From NCBI GenBank assembly GCA_031549725.1, contig JAVBPH010000034.1, positions 1 to 64,000 of the forward strand: DNA of 64,000 nucleotides. The letters run 5' to 3'. The number at the start of each line of letters is the position of its first letter. The first letter of the stretch is position 1. The notes below the pieces were generated by a model that did no database searches, had not been told where the DNA came from, and saw only the letters and a list, made by a program, of their open reading frames with translations. Shown here in pieces: positions 9,034-16,471 of this stretch. Made by a program: the position numbers and the translations under genes. The stretch comes from UBA937 sp031549725. GTDB lineage: Bacteria > Spirochaetota > Spirochaetia > Treponematales > Breznakiellaceae.

Positions 9034-9765
9034 ATGCTGAAAAAACATATCCAAGGGACTGCGGCATTCCCCCTGCTGGCTGTTTTTTTAATCGGTATGT
9101 TAACATCCTGTACCGGGTTTTTTTCTCATTCCTGGGCTGAATGGGCTGCCCGGGACAGGTCCAAGATGGAAATCAAGGTTACCGCTGATAATATTGATGA
9201 TTTAATGGACAAGGCGGAAAATGACAGGGACCTGCAGCTGGCAATTCTGAGAAACCTGGCGGGTGCGGTAAATGGTACCAGCGGCAGGGATAAACAAAAA
9301 CTTCAAAACGCGGGGATTGAACTGTCTATCTCCTGTACCGGTATGGTATCCGCCATGCTGCGGTCCATAGATAATCCTTCTGATCTGGATGGTATGGGTC
9401 AGTCCGGGCTGGCGAATTACTTTTCTGGCAGTATCCGGTATATGACCAATCTGCAGGCTAGTACTGACTATCTTCTTCAGATACTTCCCCCTGATATGGG
9501 TTCTGTCCTTGCCCTGGCCAGCGACGGCAATGCGGTTGATATGGCCCTGGCTTCGCTTCTTCTGATCTGTGCCGGCGCTGAAAAGGACCCGGACCCGGTA
9601 GGATATATCGAAAACTTTGATGGAAATGATATCAGCGGTAAGTATGACACTAATAAAAACAGGCTAGCAAAGGAATTGGGAGATACCTCGGCGGATATCA
9701 TTGATAACAACGATTCCGCTCCGGAATTTCTTAAGAGTATCCTTCAGAACCTGAAGTTGAATTAA
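9034..9765 (+). CDS. Putative lipoprotein, unknown function
   Basis: 243 residues. The N-terminus (MLKKHIQGTAAFPLLAVFLI) is a lipoprotein signal peptide ending in LTSC, so the mature protein should be lipid-anchored at Cys-28 or so. The remainder is hydrophilic with an acidic C-terminus and no family I recognise. GGAGG is correctly spaced before ATG 9034. An upstream in-frame start at 8920 would bury the signal peptide and is rejected. It is followed after 25 bp by an outer-membrane protein gene, so the two are probably an operon and may work together at the cell envelope. Confidence 0.65.
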   Translation: MLKKHIQGTAAFPLLAVFLIGMLTSCTGFFSHSWAEWAARDRSKMEIKVTADNIDDLMDKAENDRDLQLAILRNLAGAVNGTSGRDKQKLQNAGIELSISCTGMVSAMLRSIDNPSDLDGMGQSGLANYFSGSIRYMTNLQASTDYLLQILPPDMGSVLALASDGNAVDMALASLLLICAGAEKDPDPVGYIENFDGNDISGKYDTNKNRLAKELGDTSADIIDNNDSAPEFLKSILQNLKLN

Positions 9766-9790
9766 GGCCGTACTGGGTTAAGGAGTGTAT

Positions 9791-10939
9791 ATGTACCAAA
9801 TTAAAAGGTTTTTTATATTTGTTGTTCTGGTTTGTGCTTTTGGGATGTCCGGATTTGCCCAGGATAAAACCGTATCCGCCTTTACGATGCCCTCTGCCAG
9901 AAATGCCGGTATGGGCGGACTTCATCTGACCAAAACCGACGGGGTCGGAGCATTACTTAATAATCCTGCGGGGCTGGTGGGAAAAAAGGAAATCAGTGTT
10001 TTTGAAATCTCCGCCAGCCTGATGGGGCTTGTGAACCAGCTCGATTACCTGGCCGATTCGGCATACGATATGATTGACAGTTCCGAATCCTTAAAATACG
10101 GGGATATTTATAATAACCTCTTTGACAGTGAGGGAAGAATGTATTACGATGCCAGCCTCGGAGGGCCTCTATCGCTGGCATTTATCAGAGACGGATTTGG
10201 TATTGGGTTCTTTTCCGGCGCATCCGGGAAATTTGCGGTTAACAATGGGTCGATCAAAGGCCTGATTGATTTAACTTTCCAGATGAATGCGGGTTACGGG
10301 TTTAGGGTCCTCAATGCGGGCAAACATACCCTGGATATTGGTATTGGGGGCAAGAGTTTTTTCAGGACCAGTTACGAAGCCAAGGCATCCGTCGGGGACC
10401 TTGCATCTATTGAAGATATATCCATGCCGTTGGTTGGAACCCAGGGAATGGGCCTGGATTTAGCGGTGCAGTACCAGTATAATGAGAAACTGGGCCTGGC
10501 CCTGGCATGTACCAATTTATTCTCCTATGCGAGGATAATGGATTTGTCGGATATCAGTTCTTATGCCGAAAGCGATTACGAGGCCTTTGATGATATTACC
10601 GCATCGGTGTACAGGGATTTAAGTTTTGGAATGCATTACCAGCTTATCTCAGGAAATGTTTTTGACCTGACCCTGATGATGGATTACCGGGACATCCTGG
10701 ATTTGTTTTCGGACCTGCCCAGGAATCCTATTTTGAATGTGGGTATCGGGGCAGAACTGGGAATTTATGACCGTATGTTTTTCAGGTTAGGGGTTACGGA
10801 TGCGCTGCCTTCAGCGGGAATAGGGTTTGACCTTTGGGTTTTCAAATTTGATTTGGCAATCCGCGGGAAAGAGCTTGGGCTGGACCCTGGGGTTCAGCCG
10901 GTCTACTGTTTGGACGCCAGCATGATGTTCCGCTGGTAG
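9791..10939 (+). CDS. UPF0164/FadL-like outer-membrane protein
   Basis: 382 residues with a signal peptide (hydrophobic core FFIFVVLVCAFGMSG, cleavage near FAQ). The mature start carries ARNAGMGG and GALLNNPAGL. These match the MGGA...NPAGL motif of FadL/TodX-type and PorV/UPF0164 barrels common in treponemes. Alternating hydrophobic strands continue to a C-terminal MMFRW aromatic end typical of outer-membrane barrels. These proteins are thought to import hydrophobic solutes or act in the outer-membrane shell. AGGAG lies five bases before ATG 9791; the in-frame GTG at 9785 overlaps this site and is unlikely. Likely co-transcribed with the preceding lipoprotein gene. Confidence 0.7.
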   Translation: MYQIKRFFIFVVLVCAFGMSGFAQDKTVSAFTMPSARNAGMGGLHLTKTDGVGALLNNPAGLVGKKEISVFEISASLMGLVNQLDYLADSAYDMIDSSESLKYGDIYNNLFDSEGRMYYDASLGGPLSLAFIRDGFGIGFFSGASGKFAVNNGSIKGLIDLTFQMNAGYGFRVLNAGKHTLDIGIGGKSFFRTSYEAKASVGDLASIEDISMPLVGTQGMGLDLAVQYQYNEKLGLALACTNLFSYARIMDLSDISSYAESDYEAFDDITASVYRDLSFGMHYQLISGNVFDLTLMMDYRDILDLFSDLPRNPILNVGIGAELGIYDRMFFRLGVTDALPSAGIGFDLWVFKFDLAIRGKELGLDPGVQPVYCLDASMMFRW

Positions 10940-11017
10940 GTAAAACGGTTCGTCCTGCTGCAGCGGAGACCTTTCGGTGAATCTAATGACCAGGTATATT
11001 TTTGTAATCCTGGGGGT

Positions 11018-11827
11018 GTGAAAATTCAGCTTGTCCGAGAAGAAGATGTTTTAAAGTTATTTGAATTGATTAAGGGTTCCCGCTCCTGTACAGCTTTAAC
11101 AGGAGCCGGGGTCAGTACCCTTTCGGGAATCCGTGATTTCAGGGGGAAGAACGGCCTTTATAAGGAAATGGATGCCGAAAGGTTATTTGATCTGGAATAC
11201 TTTTTTAAGGATCCGTCTTTTTATTACCAGCATACCCGGGATTTTATTTATAACCTCCGGGAGAAGAAACCTTCTATTGTTCATACCTGCCTGGGTGCTC
11301 TGGAGCAAAAGGGTTTTGTGAAAGGGGTTATTACCCAGAATATTGACCTGCTGCACCAGAAGGGAGGCAGTAAAAGGGTAGTGGAAATTCACGGTTCCCC
11401 ATCCCTTCATTACTGTCCCGGGTGTATTAATTCCGCGGAACTGGAAACTATCAAAATAGAAAACATTCCCCGGTATGGGGGAACCGTGATGGATTTTTCC
11501 GAAGCCGCTGCCATGGTTATGTCCGGCGCCATGCCCAGGTGCAAAAAATGCGGCGGTATCTTAAAACCTGGTATCACTTTTTTCGGGGAAGCCCTGCCGG
11601 TCAAAGCCCTGGGAGAAGCGGAATCCCTGGCTAGGGAAACGGATCTGATGCTTATCCTGGGAACCAGCCTTACGGTTTTTCCCGCAGCGGGTTTGCCCGA
11701 ATACACCCTGCGGTCCGGGGGAAGTATTGTCATTGTTAATAACATGGCCACGAACCTGGACTACCGGGCGGTTCTGCATTTTAATGATCTGGAATCCGTG
11801 TTCACTATTATTAATGATTTGTTATAA
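11018..11827 (+). CDS. Sir2-family NAD-dependent deacylase
   Basis: 269 residues with the full sirtuin motif set. These are GAGVSTLSGIRDFRG near residue 30 (NAD binding), TQNIDLLHQKGG, the catalytic histidine in VEIHGS and the GTSLTVFPA nucleotide-binding loop. Two CxxC pairs (CPGC and CKKC) form the structural zinc site. The enzyme removes acyl groups from lysines using NAD+. The segment between the two CxxC pairs is long, about 45 residues. The start is GTG at 11018, preceded closely by GGGGG; no better start is seen. It sits alone between two outer-membrane protein genes. Confidence 0.88.
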   Translation: MKIQLVREEDVLKLFELIKGSRSCTALTGAGVSTLSGIRDFRGKNGLYKEMDAERLFDLEYFFKDPSFYYQHTRDFIYNLREKKPSIVHTCLGALEQKGFVKGVITQNIDLLHQKGGSKRVVEIHGSPSLHYCPGCINSAELETIKIENIPRYGGTVMDFSEAAAMVMSGAMPRCKKCGGILKPGITFFGEALPVKALGEAESLARETDLMLILGTSLTVFPAAGLPEYTLRSGGSIVIVNNMATNLDYRAVLHFNDLESVFTIINDLL

Positions 11828-11860
11828 TTATAAACAATTTGTTATATTTAGTTGACCTAC

Positions 11861-11889
11861 TTACATAAAGATTTCTTCGGTGTTATAAT
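11861..11889 (+). promoter_or_regulatory. Candidate sigma-70-type promoter
   Basis: TATAAT at 11884-11889 lies 17 bp after TTACAT (11861-11866). It precedes the AGGAGG ribosome-binding site of the outer-membrane protein gene at 11921. Confidence 0.5.
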
Positions 11890-11920
11890 TTCTTATTATT
11901 ATATAGCTTAGGAGGATTTA

Positions 11921-12727
11921 ATGAATTCATTCAAGAAAATTATTGCTCTGCTCATCGTAATGGCAGCTCTTGTTCCTGCTGTTACTGCTCAATCTCTTAA
12001 AGGTATGAGTTTTAACGGTGCCACCGGTTTATACAATGTACCCTCCGGGAGAATTGGCTGGGAACGGAGTTCCAACCTGGGTATTGACCTGGGGTATCAT
12101 GGAATTATCAATGAAGGCATGGCCAACATCCCTGCAATCAGCATGAGCCTTTTCAAATGGGTGGAAGTGAGCGGCGCCCTGGATATCCAGCATCCCAAGA
12201 ATGCGGATGAATCAACCCTGGATGGTATTGTCGGGTTTAAGGTGCAGCTTCCCATAACCTCAACCGCCATTGCCATCGGCGGAAACATTCAGTTTATTGA
12301 TGCCGACAAAAGCTGGGGAAAGGATGATGACCTTGCCGGACAGATTTATATTGCGGTTACCTATCCCGGTACATTCTTTACCATGCCCGCAGAAACATCC
12401 GTTATGATTGGTACCACCTTCAGGGAAGGGGATGACGATGTATCAATTGATTTTGGTATGGGTTTTGATCTGGTCCTGCTGCCTAAATACCTGCAGAACT
12501 ACATCCACTGGGTTACCGACTTTTCCAACTTTTCCTATTCGGTTTCTCCCTGGGGAATTAATTCCTGGAACCGGGGTTGTCTCAATACGGGTATCCGGAT
12601 TGACCTGAGTGTTATCCCGGCACTGAGCAAATTCAAGTTTGCCATAGACCTTGTAGCCGCCGATATCCTGGACGATAATGACCGGTCCTTTGCCTTTGGT
12701 GCTGTGTTTGGTATCCCCATACTGTAA
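11921..12727 (+). CDS. Secreted outer-membrane beta-barrel protein, unknown role
   Basis: 268 residues. A clear signal peptide (MNSFKKIIALLIVMAALVPA, cleavage after VTAQ) precedes a protein made of alternating amphipathic strands (GATGLYNVPSGRIGWER, GWERSSNLGIDLGYHG). This is consistent with a porin-like outer-membrane barrel. No specific family is recognised; the opening resembles YjbH/PorV-type barrels in style only. AGGAGG lies seven bases before the ATG and a promoter is visible upstream. The gene has its own promoter and is followed by a structured repeat, suggesting a single-gene transcript that may be strongly expressed. Confidence 0.6.
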   Translation: MNSFKKIIALLIVMAALVPAVTAQSLKGMSFNGATGLYNVPSGRIGWERSSNLGIDLGYHGIINEGMANIPAISMSLFKWVEVSGALDIQHPKNADESTLDGIVGFKVQLPITSTAIAIGGNIQFIDADKSWGKDDDLAGQIYIAVTYPGTFFTMPAETSVMIGTTFREGDDDVSIDFGMGFDLVLLPKYLQNYIHWVTDFSNFSYSVSPWGINSWNRGCLNTGIRIDLSVIPALSKFKFAIDLVAADILDDNDRSFAFGAVFGIPIL

Positions 12728-12741
12728 TAATTGCTGATAAT

Positions 12742-12905
12742 CAAAAACCTTCTGCACGCTTTCGCGTGCGAGGCAGAGCAGCGAGGTTTGTCGGTTCTGT
12801 AAGGTATGGATTTTATGCGGGTTTAATGCCCCCCAAACAATTTCTTTGTTGCTTCAAAGAATCGCCCTAAAAAGCGGGGTATTAAACCTACTTGCGAATA
12901 AAAAA
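12742..12905 (+). repeat. TTGGTTCTGTAAGG repeat family, copy B
   Basis: Starts with the hairpin GCACGCTTTCGCGTGC. The core GTTCTGTAAGGTATGG follows, and the outer stem GGGTTTAATGCCCC pairs with GGGGTATTAAACC. The inner hairpin is TTCTTTG/CAAAGAA and the copy ends CTTGCGAATAAAA. The outer stem sequence differs from copies C and D but stays paired. Confidence 0.7.
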
Positions 12906-12907
12906 GA

Positions 12908-12934
12908 GGCCGTCCGGAACGGCCACTTTTTTTT
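12908..12934. terminator. Bidirectional terminator between convergent genes
   Basis: GGCCGT/ACGGCC with a CCGGA loop is followed on the + strand by eight T and on the minus strand by a T-rich tract. It separates the + strand barrel gene from the minus-strand sufB gene. Confidence 0.8.
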
Positions 12935-12959
12935 CTGAATATCAGTTTGCTGAATTTTC

Positions 12960-13874
12960 TTATTTCAAGAAACCATCTATAATCCTGGCTTCAGCTTCTT
13001 CTTCGCTCAGACCCAATGTTTTGAGTTTAATAATCTGTTCTCCGGCGATTTTCCCGATGGCCGCCTCATGGATAAGGGATGCATCCACATGGTTTGCACT
13101 GATTTCCGGAATTGCCTTAACCGATGCACTGTCCATGATAATAGCATCACATTCGGAATGGCCGGCACAGAGATTGTTGCCGTTTATCTTTGAGAGGAAT
13201 ACCTGTTTGGAATTTCCCTTGGCCACGGAACGGGAAACAACATTCGTACTGGACTGCTGGCCGTTGAGGTCTACGGTATATTCGGTTTCTGCAAACTGGT
13301 TCCCATGGGTCATAAGTTTTTCCTTCACGACCAGGGTGGCATTACTGTTCAAAACAGCATTTGTGACCCGCCTGGTGGAATCAACCCCTTCTATCTGGAC
13401 CGTGTCCATCTCCATAAAGGCCCCTTCTCCCAGGGTTATGTTTGTAACCGGATTAATCACCCGTTCACCTGAACCCTCGCCGGTACCGTAATGTTTTTCC
13501 GTATACACTACCCGGGCGTTTTTTCCCAGGTAAAAAGAATGGATCCCGTCATGCCTCGCCTTGGCAGACCCTGGGTTGTGAATCCCGCATCCTGCTATGA
13601 TGGTGACATCCGCCCCTTCTCCCACATGGAAATCGTTGTACACGGTTTCTTCCTCTCCGGTGAGACTCATCACCACCGGGATGTGGACATGCTCATTTTT
13701 TGTTCCCGGCTTAATGTAAATATCCATGCCGCTCTTGTCCGTTTTAAAAACAATGTTTATATCTTCGGTACTCCGGGAGCCTATGCTTTTCCCGTCAACC
13801 CTGATGTTAAAAGCCCCGCTGGGGGTACCGGTGATGCCGGCAATTTTCTCCAGCAGATTTTCCTGTATATTCAT
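12960..13874 (-). CDS. sufB: SufB-like Fe-S cluster scaffold (SmsB type)
   Basis: 304 residues, much shorter than canonical SufB (about 480), and closer to the short SufB/SufD homologues of minimal two-gene SUF systems. It has the beta-helix core of the SufBD family and the conserved C-terminal segment CAGHSECDAIIMDSA followed by EISANHVDASLIHEAAIGKI. The cysteine and histidines here correspond to the cluster-assembly site. It should form a complex with the neighbouring SufC ATPase. The start is ATG 13874 overlapping the sufC stop (TGATG), which implies coupled translation. A TTG one codon earlier is possible. No sufD, sufS or sufU is present. It ends at the bidirectional terminator. Confidence 0.82.
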   Translation of the reverse strand: MNIQENLLEKIAGITGTPSGAFNIRVDGKSIGSRSTEDINIVFKTDKSGMDIYIKPGTKNEHVHIPVVMSLTGEEETVYNDFHVGEGADVTIIAGCGIHNPGSAKARHDGIHSFYLGKNARVVYTEKHYGTGEGSGERVINPVTNITLGEGAFMEMDTVQIEGVDSTRRVTNAVLNSNATLVVKEKLMTHGNQFAETEYTVDLNGQQSSTNVVSRSVAKGNSKQVFLSKINGNNLCAGHSECDAIIMDSASVKAIPEISANHVDASLIHEAAIGKIAGEQIIKLKTLGLSEEEAEARIIDGFLK

Positions 13875-14605
13875 CAAAATACCTTCCCTCCATCGAGAAA
13901 ACCGCAGGCGGTTAACCCTTTCATCAATCCCGGCAGAACCACATTCCTGGGACCGGTATTACAGATTTCACCACCCCTAAGGACCACAATGGTATCCGCA
14001 ATTTCCAGGATTCTTTCCTGGTGTGAAATGATAACCATGGACCCCCGGGTTTTCTCCCTTAATTTCTCAAAACTCTTAATAAGATTCTGGAAACTCCAAA
14101 GGTCAATACCCGCTTCAGGTTCGTCGAACACCGACAGCTTTGTTCCCCGGGCAATCAGCATGGCAATTTCTATCCGTTTAAGTTCTCCCCCGGAAAGACT
14201 GGAATCCAGTTCCCGGTCAACATAATCCTTGGCACAGAGACCAACCTCGGATAAATATACACAGGTATCATCCACGCTCAGGGTTTTTCCTGCTGCCAGT
14301 TCGATCACATCCTTAATGGTTAGTCCCTTAAAACGGACCGGCTGCTGGAAGGCAAAGCCTATTCCCGCCTTAGCCCGTTCGGTAATATCCCAGTCCGTTA
14401 TATCCGTACCATCAAAAAGAATAGTTCCCGAGGTGGGTTTTTCTATTCCCATAATCAGCTTTGCCAATGTGGATTTTCCGCTCCCGTTAGGCCCGGTGAT
14501 AACCACAAAGTTCCCTGTATCAATAGTAAGGTTTATATGTTTGACAATTTCCTTTGGCGTACGATTGTTCTGGACTGCAAAGGAAAGGTCCCTCAATTCG
14601 AGCAT
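13874..14605 (-). CDS. sufC: SufC, Fe-S assembly ABC ATPase
   Basis: 243 residues with Walker A GPNGSGKSTLAKLIMG, the signature LSGGELKRIEIAMLIARG, Walker B LSVFDEPEAGID and the switch histidine in VIISHQE. SufC ATPases are soluble and power cluster assembly on SufB or SufBD. GGAGGT lies five bases before ATG 14605. The ORF could start at 14617, but that would place this site inside the gene. Directly upstream in the leader is a terminator-like hairpin. Paired with a short SufB, it makes up the two-gene SMS-type system described in archaea and anaerobic bacteria. Confidence 0.9.
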   Translation of the reverse strand: MLELRDLSFAVQNNRTPKEIVKHINLTIDTGNFVVITGPNGSGKSTLAKLIMGIEKPTSGTILFDGTDITDWDITERAKAGIGFAFQQPVRFKGLTIKDVIELAAGKTLSVDDTCVYLSEVGLCAKDYVDRELDSSLSGGELKRIEIAMLIARGTKLSVFDEPEAGIDLWSFQNLIKSFEKLREKTRGSMVIISHQERILEIADTIVVLRGGEICNTGPRNVVLPGLMKGLTACGFLDGGKVF

Positions 14606-14612
14606 GCTTACC

Positions 14613-14663
14613 TCCATAAAAAAAGACTTTTAACAAAGCAGTATTCCCGCTTTGTTAAAAGTC
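14613..14663 (-). promoter_or_regulatory. Terminator-like hairpin in the sufC leader
   Basis: On the minus strand GACTTTTAACAAAGC (14663-14649) pairs perfectly with GCTTTGTTAAAAGTC (14639-14625) and is followed at once by seven T, then the sufC ribosome-binding site. The last T is within 20 nt of the sufC start. Either it ends transcripts from the arginase side or it attenuates sufCB. Confidence 0.65.
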
Positions 14664-14671
14664 TCGTTACT

Positions 14672-14810
14672 TGAGCTTTTTTAACCCGGTTGGGTTTGCA
14701 AAAACTTCCAGGAAAACCGTATTATGTTACTTGTTAAAAAGAATAATCCGGTTTTCCCTTTTGGTATAAGGGGATTTTTCTCAATTTGATATTTGGAAAA
14801 TCCCGATTTC
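14672..14810. repeat. Degenerate three-hairpin-like element
   Basis: A weak AACCCGGTTGGGTTT hairpin (about 14684-14698) is followed by GGAAAACCG (14711-14719) pairing with CGGTTTTCC (about 14749-14757). Then GGGATTTTTC/GGAAAATCCC forms a third stem (about 14771-14804). The order of stems resembles the three-hairpin family but the conserved loops are not kept, so membership is uncertain. Between this and the tandem array at 14998 I see nothing else. Confidence 0.4.
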
Positions 14811-14997
14811 CATAAAGCCGCAAAGCCAGATGCATAAGCATCAGTATGTTGACTGTTGCGTTTTAACTACTCCCTTTCAACTATACTAAAGGATACTGTT
14901 TTTTTAATATAGATTCAAGGGATATGAGAAATTACCCCATAAATGGTTTGTTGGATGTATTTATTTTTCTCAACTTGATGAAAGATGTTTTTCCTGC

Positions 14998-15551
14998 AGT
15001 TGGTGATTTCGGGAGCCTCAATCACCGGGGTCTCCGGTCCCTGAGGCTCTCGAAGGGCCCGGTGACGAAAAGGCTTCCCGCCGCTGGTGGTTTCGATGGC
15101 CTCAACCACCGGGAATCTCCGGTCCCTGAGGCTCTCGAAGAGCCCGGTGAAGAAAAGGCTTCCCGCCGCTGGTGGTTTCGATGGCCTCAATCACCGGGGG
15201 CTCCGGTCCCTGAGGCTCTCGAAGGACCCTGTGACGAAAAGGCTTCCCGCCGCTGGTGGTTTCGAGGGCCTCAACCACCGGGGGTTCCGGTCCCTGAGGC
15301 TCTCGAAGAACTTGGTGACGAAAAGGCTTCCCGCCACGGGTGGTTTCGAGTGCCTCAATCACCGGGAATCTCCGGTCCCTGAGGCTCTCGAAGGGCCCGG
15401 TGACGAAAAGGTTTCCCACCGCTGGTGGTTTCGGGAACCTCAACCACCGGGAATCTCCGGTCCCTGAGGCTCTCGAAGGGCCCGGTGAAGAAAAGGCTTC
15501 CCGCCGCTGGTGATTTCGAGGGCCTCAACCACCGGGAGTCTCGAAGGGGCT
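14998..15551. repeat. REP-like tandem array, six units of 84-85 bp
   Basis: The core GGTCCCTGAGGCTCTCGAA recurs at 15036, 15121, 15205, 15289, 15374 and 15459, so the spacing is 85, 84, 84, 85, 85. A truncated seventh unit ends near 15551. Each unit has a GGTGGTT...AACCACC hairpin, a second hairpin or half-hairpin beginning GGTCCCT, and a shared spacer (GACGAAAAGGCTTCCCGCC). The loops of the two halves, TCGAGGGCCTCA and TGAGGCTCTCGA, are complementary. Single copies of the same double motif occur at 20427, 22158, 24751, 27041 and 43199. Confidence 0.9.
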
Positions 15552-15562
15552 TAAAATAATTT

Positions 15563-16471
15563 CTAGTAGATGGTTCCGCCTAAAAGACGGCTTACAATTT
15601 CCACGGCCATCCGGGCGGTCTGGTTTTTTACGTCCAGCACCGGATTTACCTCTACAATTTCTATGGAACCTATCAGGTTTGATGCGGCCAGGGTTTCCGA
15701 AAGGAAAAGTACCTCCCGGTAGGAGAACCCGCCGGTCAGGGGAATTCCCACACCCGGGGCAATCAGGGGATCCATGGCATCCATATCCACACTCACATGG
15801 AGGACGTCCACCCGGTCCTTGAAAAATTGTACGATCTGTTTGGCGGTTTCGGCAATTCCCAGGCGGTCCACATCGGTCATGGTGAACACGGTTACTCCCG
15901 CTTCCCTCATGTTATGCTTTTCATGCGGGTCCAGGTCACGGACACCCACGAGGACCGTGTTTTTAGGATCCAGTTTCCTGAATCCGCCGTGGAGGGAGGT
16001 GAGTTCCTCCCTGCCGTAACCGCAGGCTGCTGCCAGGGACATACCGTGGATGTTCCCCGACAAGGTACTTTCGGGGGTATTAAAATCGCCATGGGCATCC
16101 ACCCATAGGGTCCCCCAGCGTTTATTTCTTTTTTTATAAGCCGTCCCAAGGCCTGCCAATGTTCCGATGGCAATGGAATGATCACCCCCAAGAACCAGGG
16201 GGAACAGTTCCTGGTCCAAACATTTTTCAACTTCTCCGGCCAGTTTTCCGCAGACCTCCGCGATGGGAGCCAGGTATTTGGCTCTTTCATCACCCATGTC
16301 GAGGAATTCCTGGGAGGGCACCGGGATGCCCGGAAAAAGTTCTTCACTCTCATGGCCAAGGTAGTTCAGTTCCTGTTTGAGACCCGCCAGACGCATTGCG
16401 GAGGGCCCCATGTCGCTGCCCCTGCGGCTGGCGCCGAAGTCCAGGGGAATTTCTATAACCCGGATTCTCAC
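15563..16471 (-). CDS. rocF: Arginase
   Basis: 302 residues, the normal arginase length. The binuclear manganese motifs are complete: GGDHSIAIG near residue 100, DAHGDFNTPE (D-H-D), and DMDAMDPLIAPGVGIP. The enzyme hydrolyses L-arginine to ornithine and urea in the cytoplasm; other ureohydrolases (agmatinase, formiminoglutamase) are less likely because the N-terminal RVIEIPLDFGASRRGSDMGP is arginase-like. The start is GTG at 16471, overlapping the gltX stop as GTGA, so the two are translationally coupled. The gene runs directly into the REP array with no clear terminator between. Confidence 0.88.
   Translation of the reverse strand: MRIRVIEIPLDFGASRRGSDMGPSAMRLAGLKQELNYLGHESEELFPGIPVPSQEFLDMGDERAKYLAPIAEVCGKLAGEVEKCLDQELFPLVLGGDHSIAIGTLAGLGTAYKKRNKRWGTLWVDAHGDFNTPESTLSGNIHGMSLAAACGYGREELTSLHGGFRKLDPKNTVLVGVRDLDPHEKHNMREAGVTVFTMTDVDRLGIAETAKQIVQFFKDRVDVLHVSVDMDAMDPLIAPGVGIPLTGGFSYREVLFLSETLAASNLIGSIEIVEVNPVLDVKNQTARMAVEIVSRLLGGTIY

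Noticed and set aside
14924..15467. Long overlapping open frames on both strands within the repeat array
   Set aside because: They repeat with the 84-85-bp DNA period, run in several frames and have no ribosome-binding site or family similarity. They are by-products of a GC-rich repeat with no stop codons.
14998..15551. CRISPR array
   Set aside because: The units are near-identical over their whole 84-85 bp, including the would-be spacers, are internally palindromic, and no cas gene is present.
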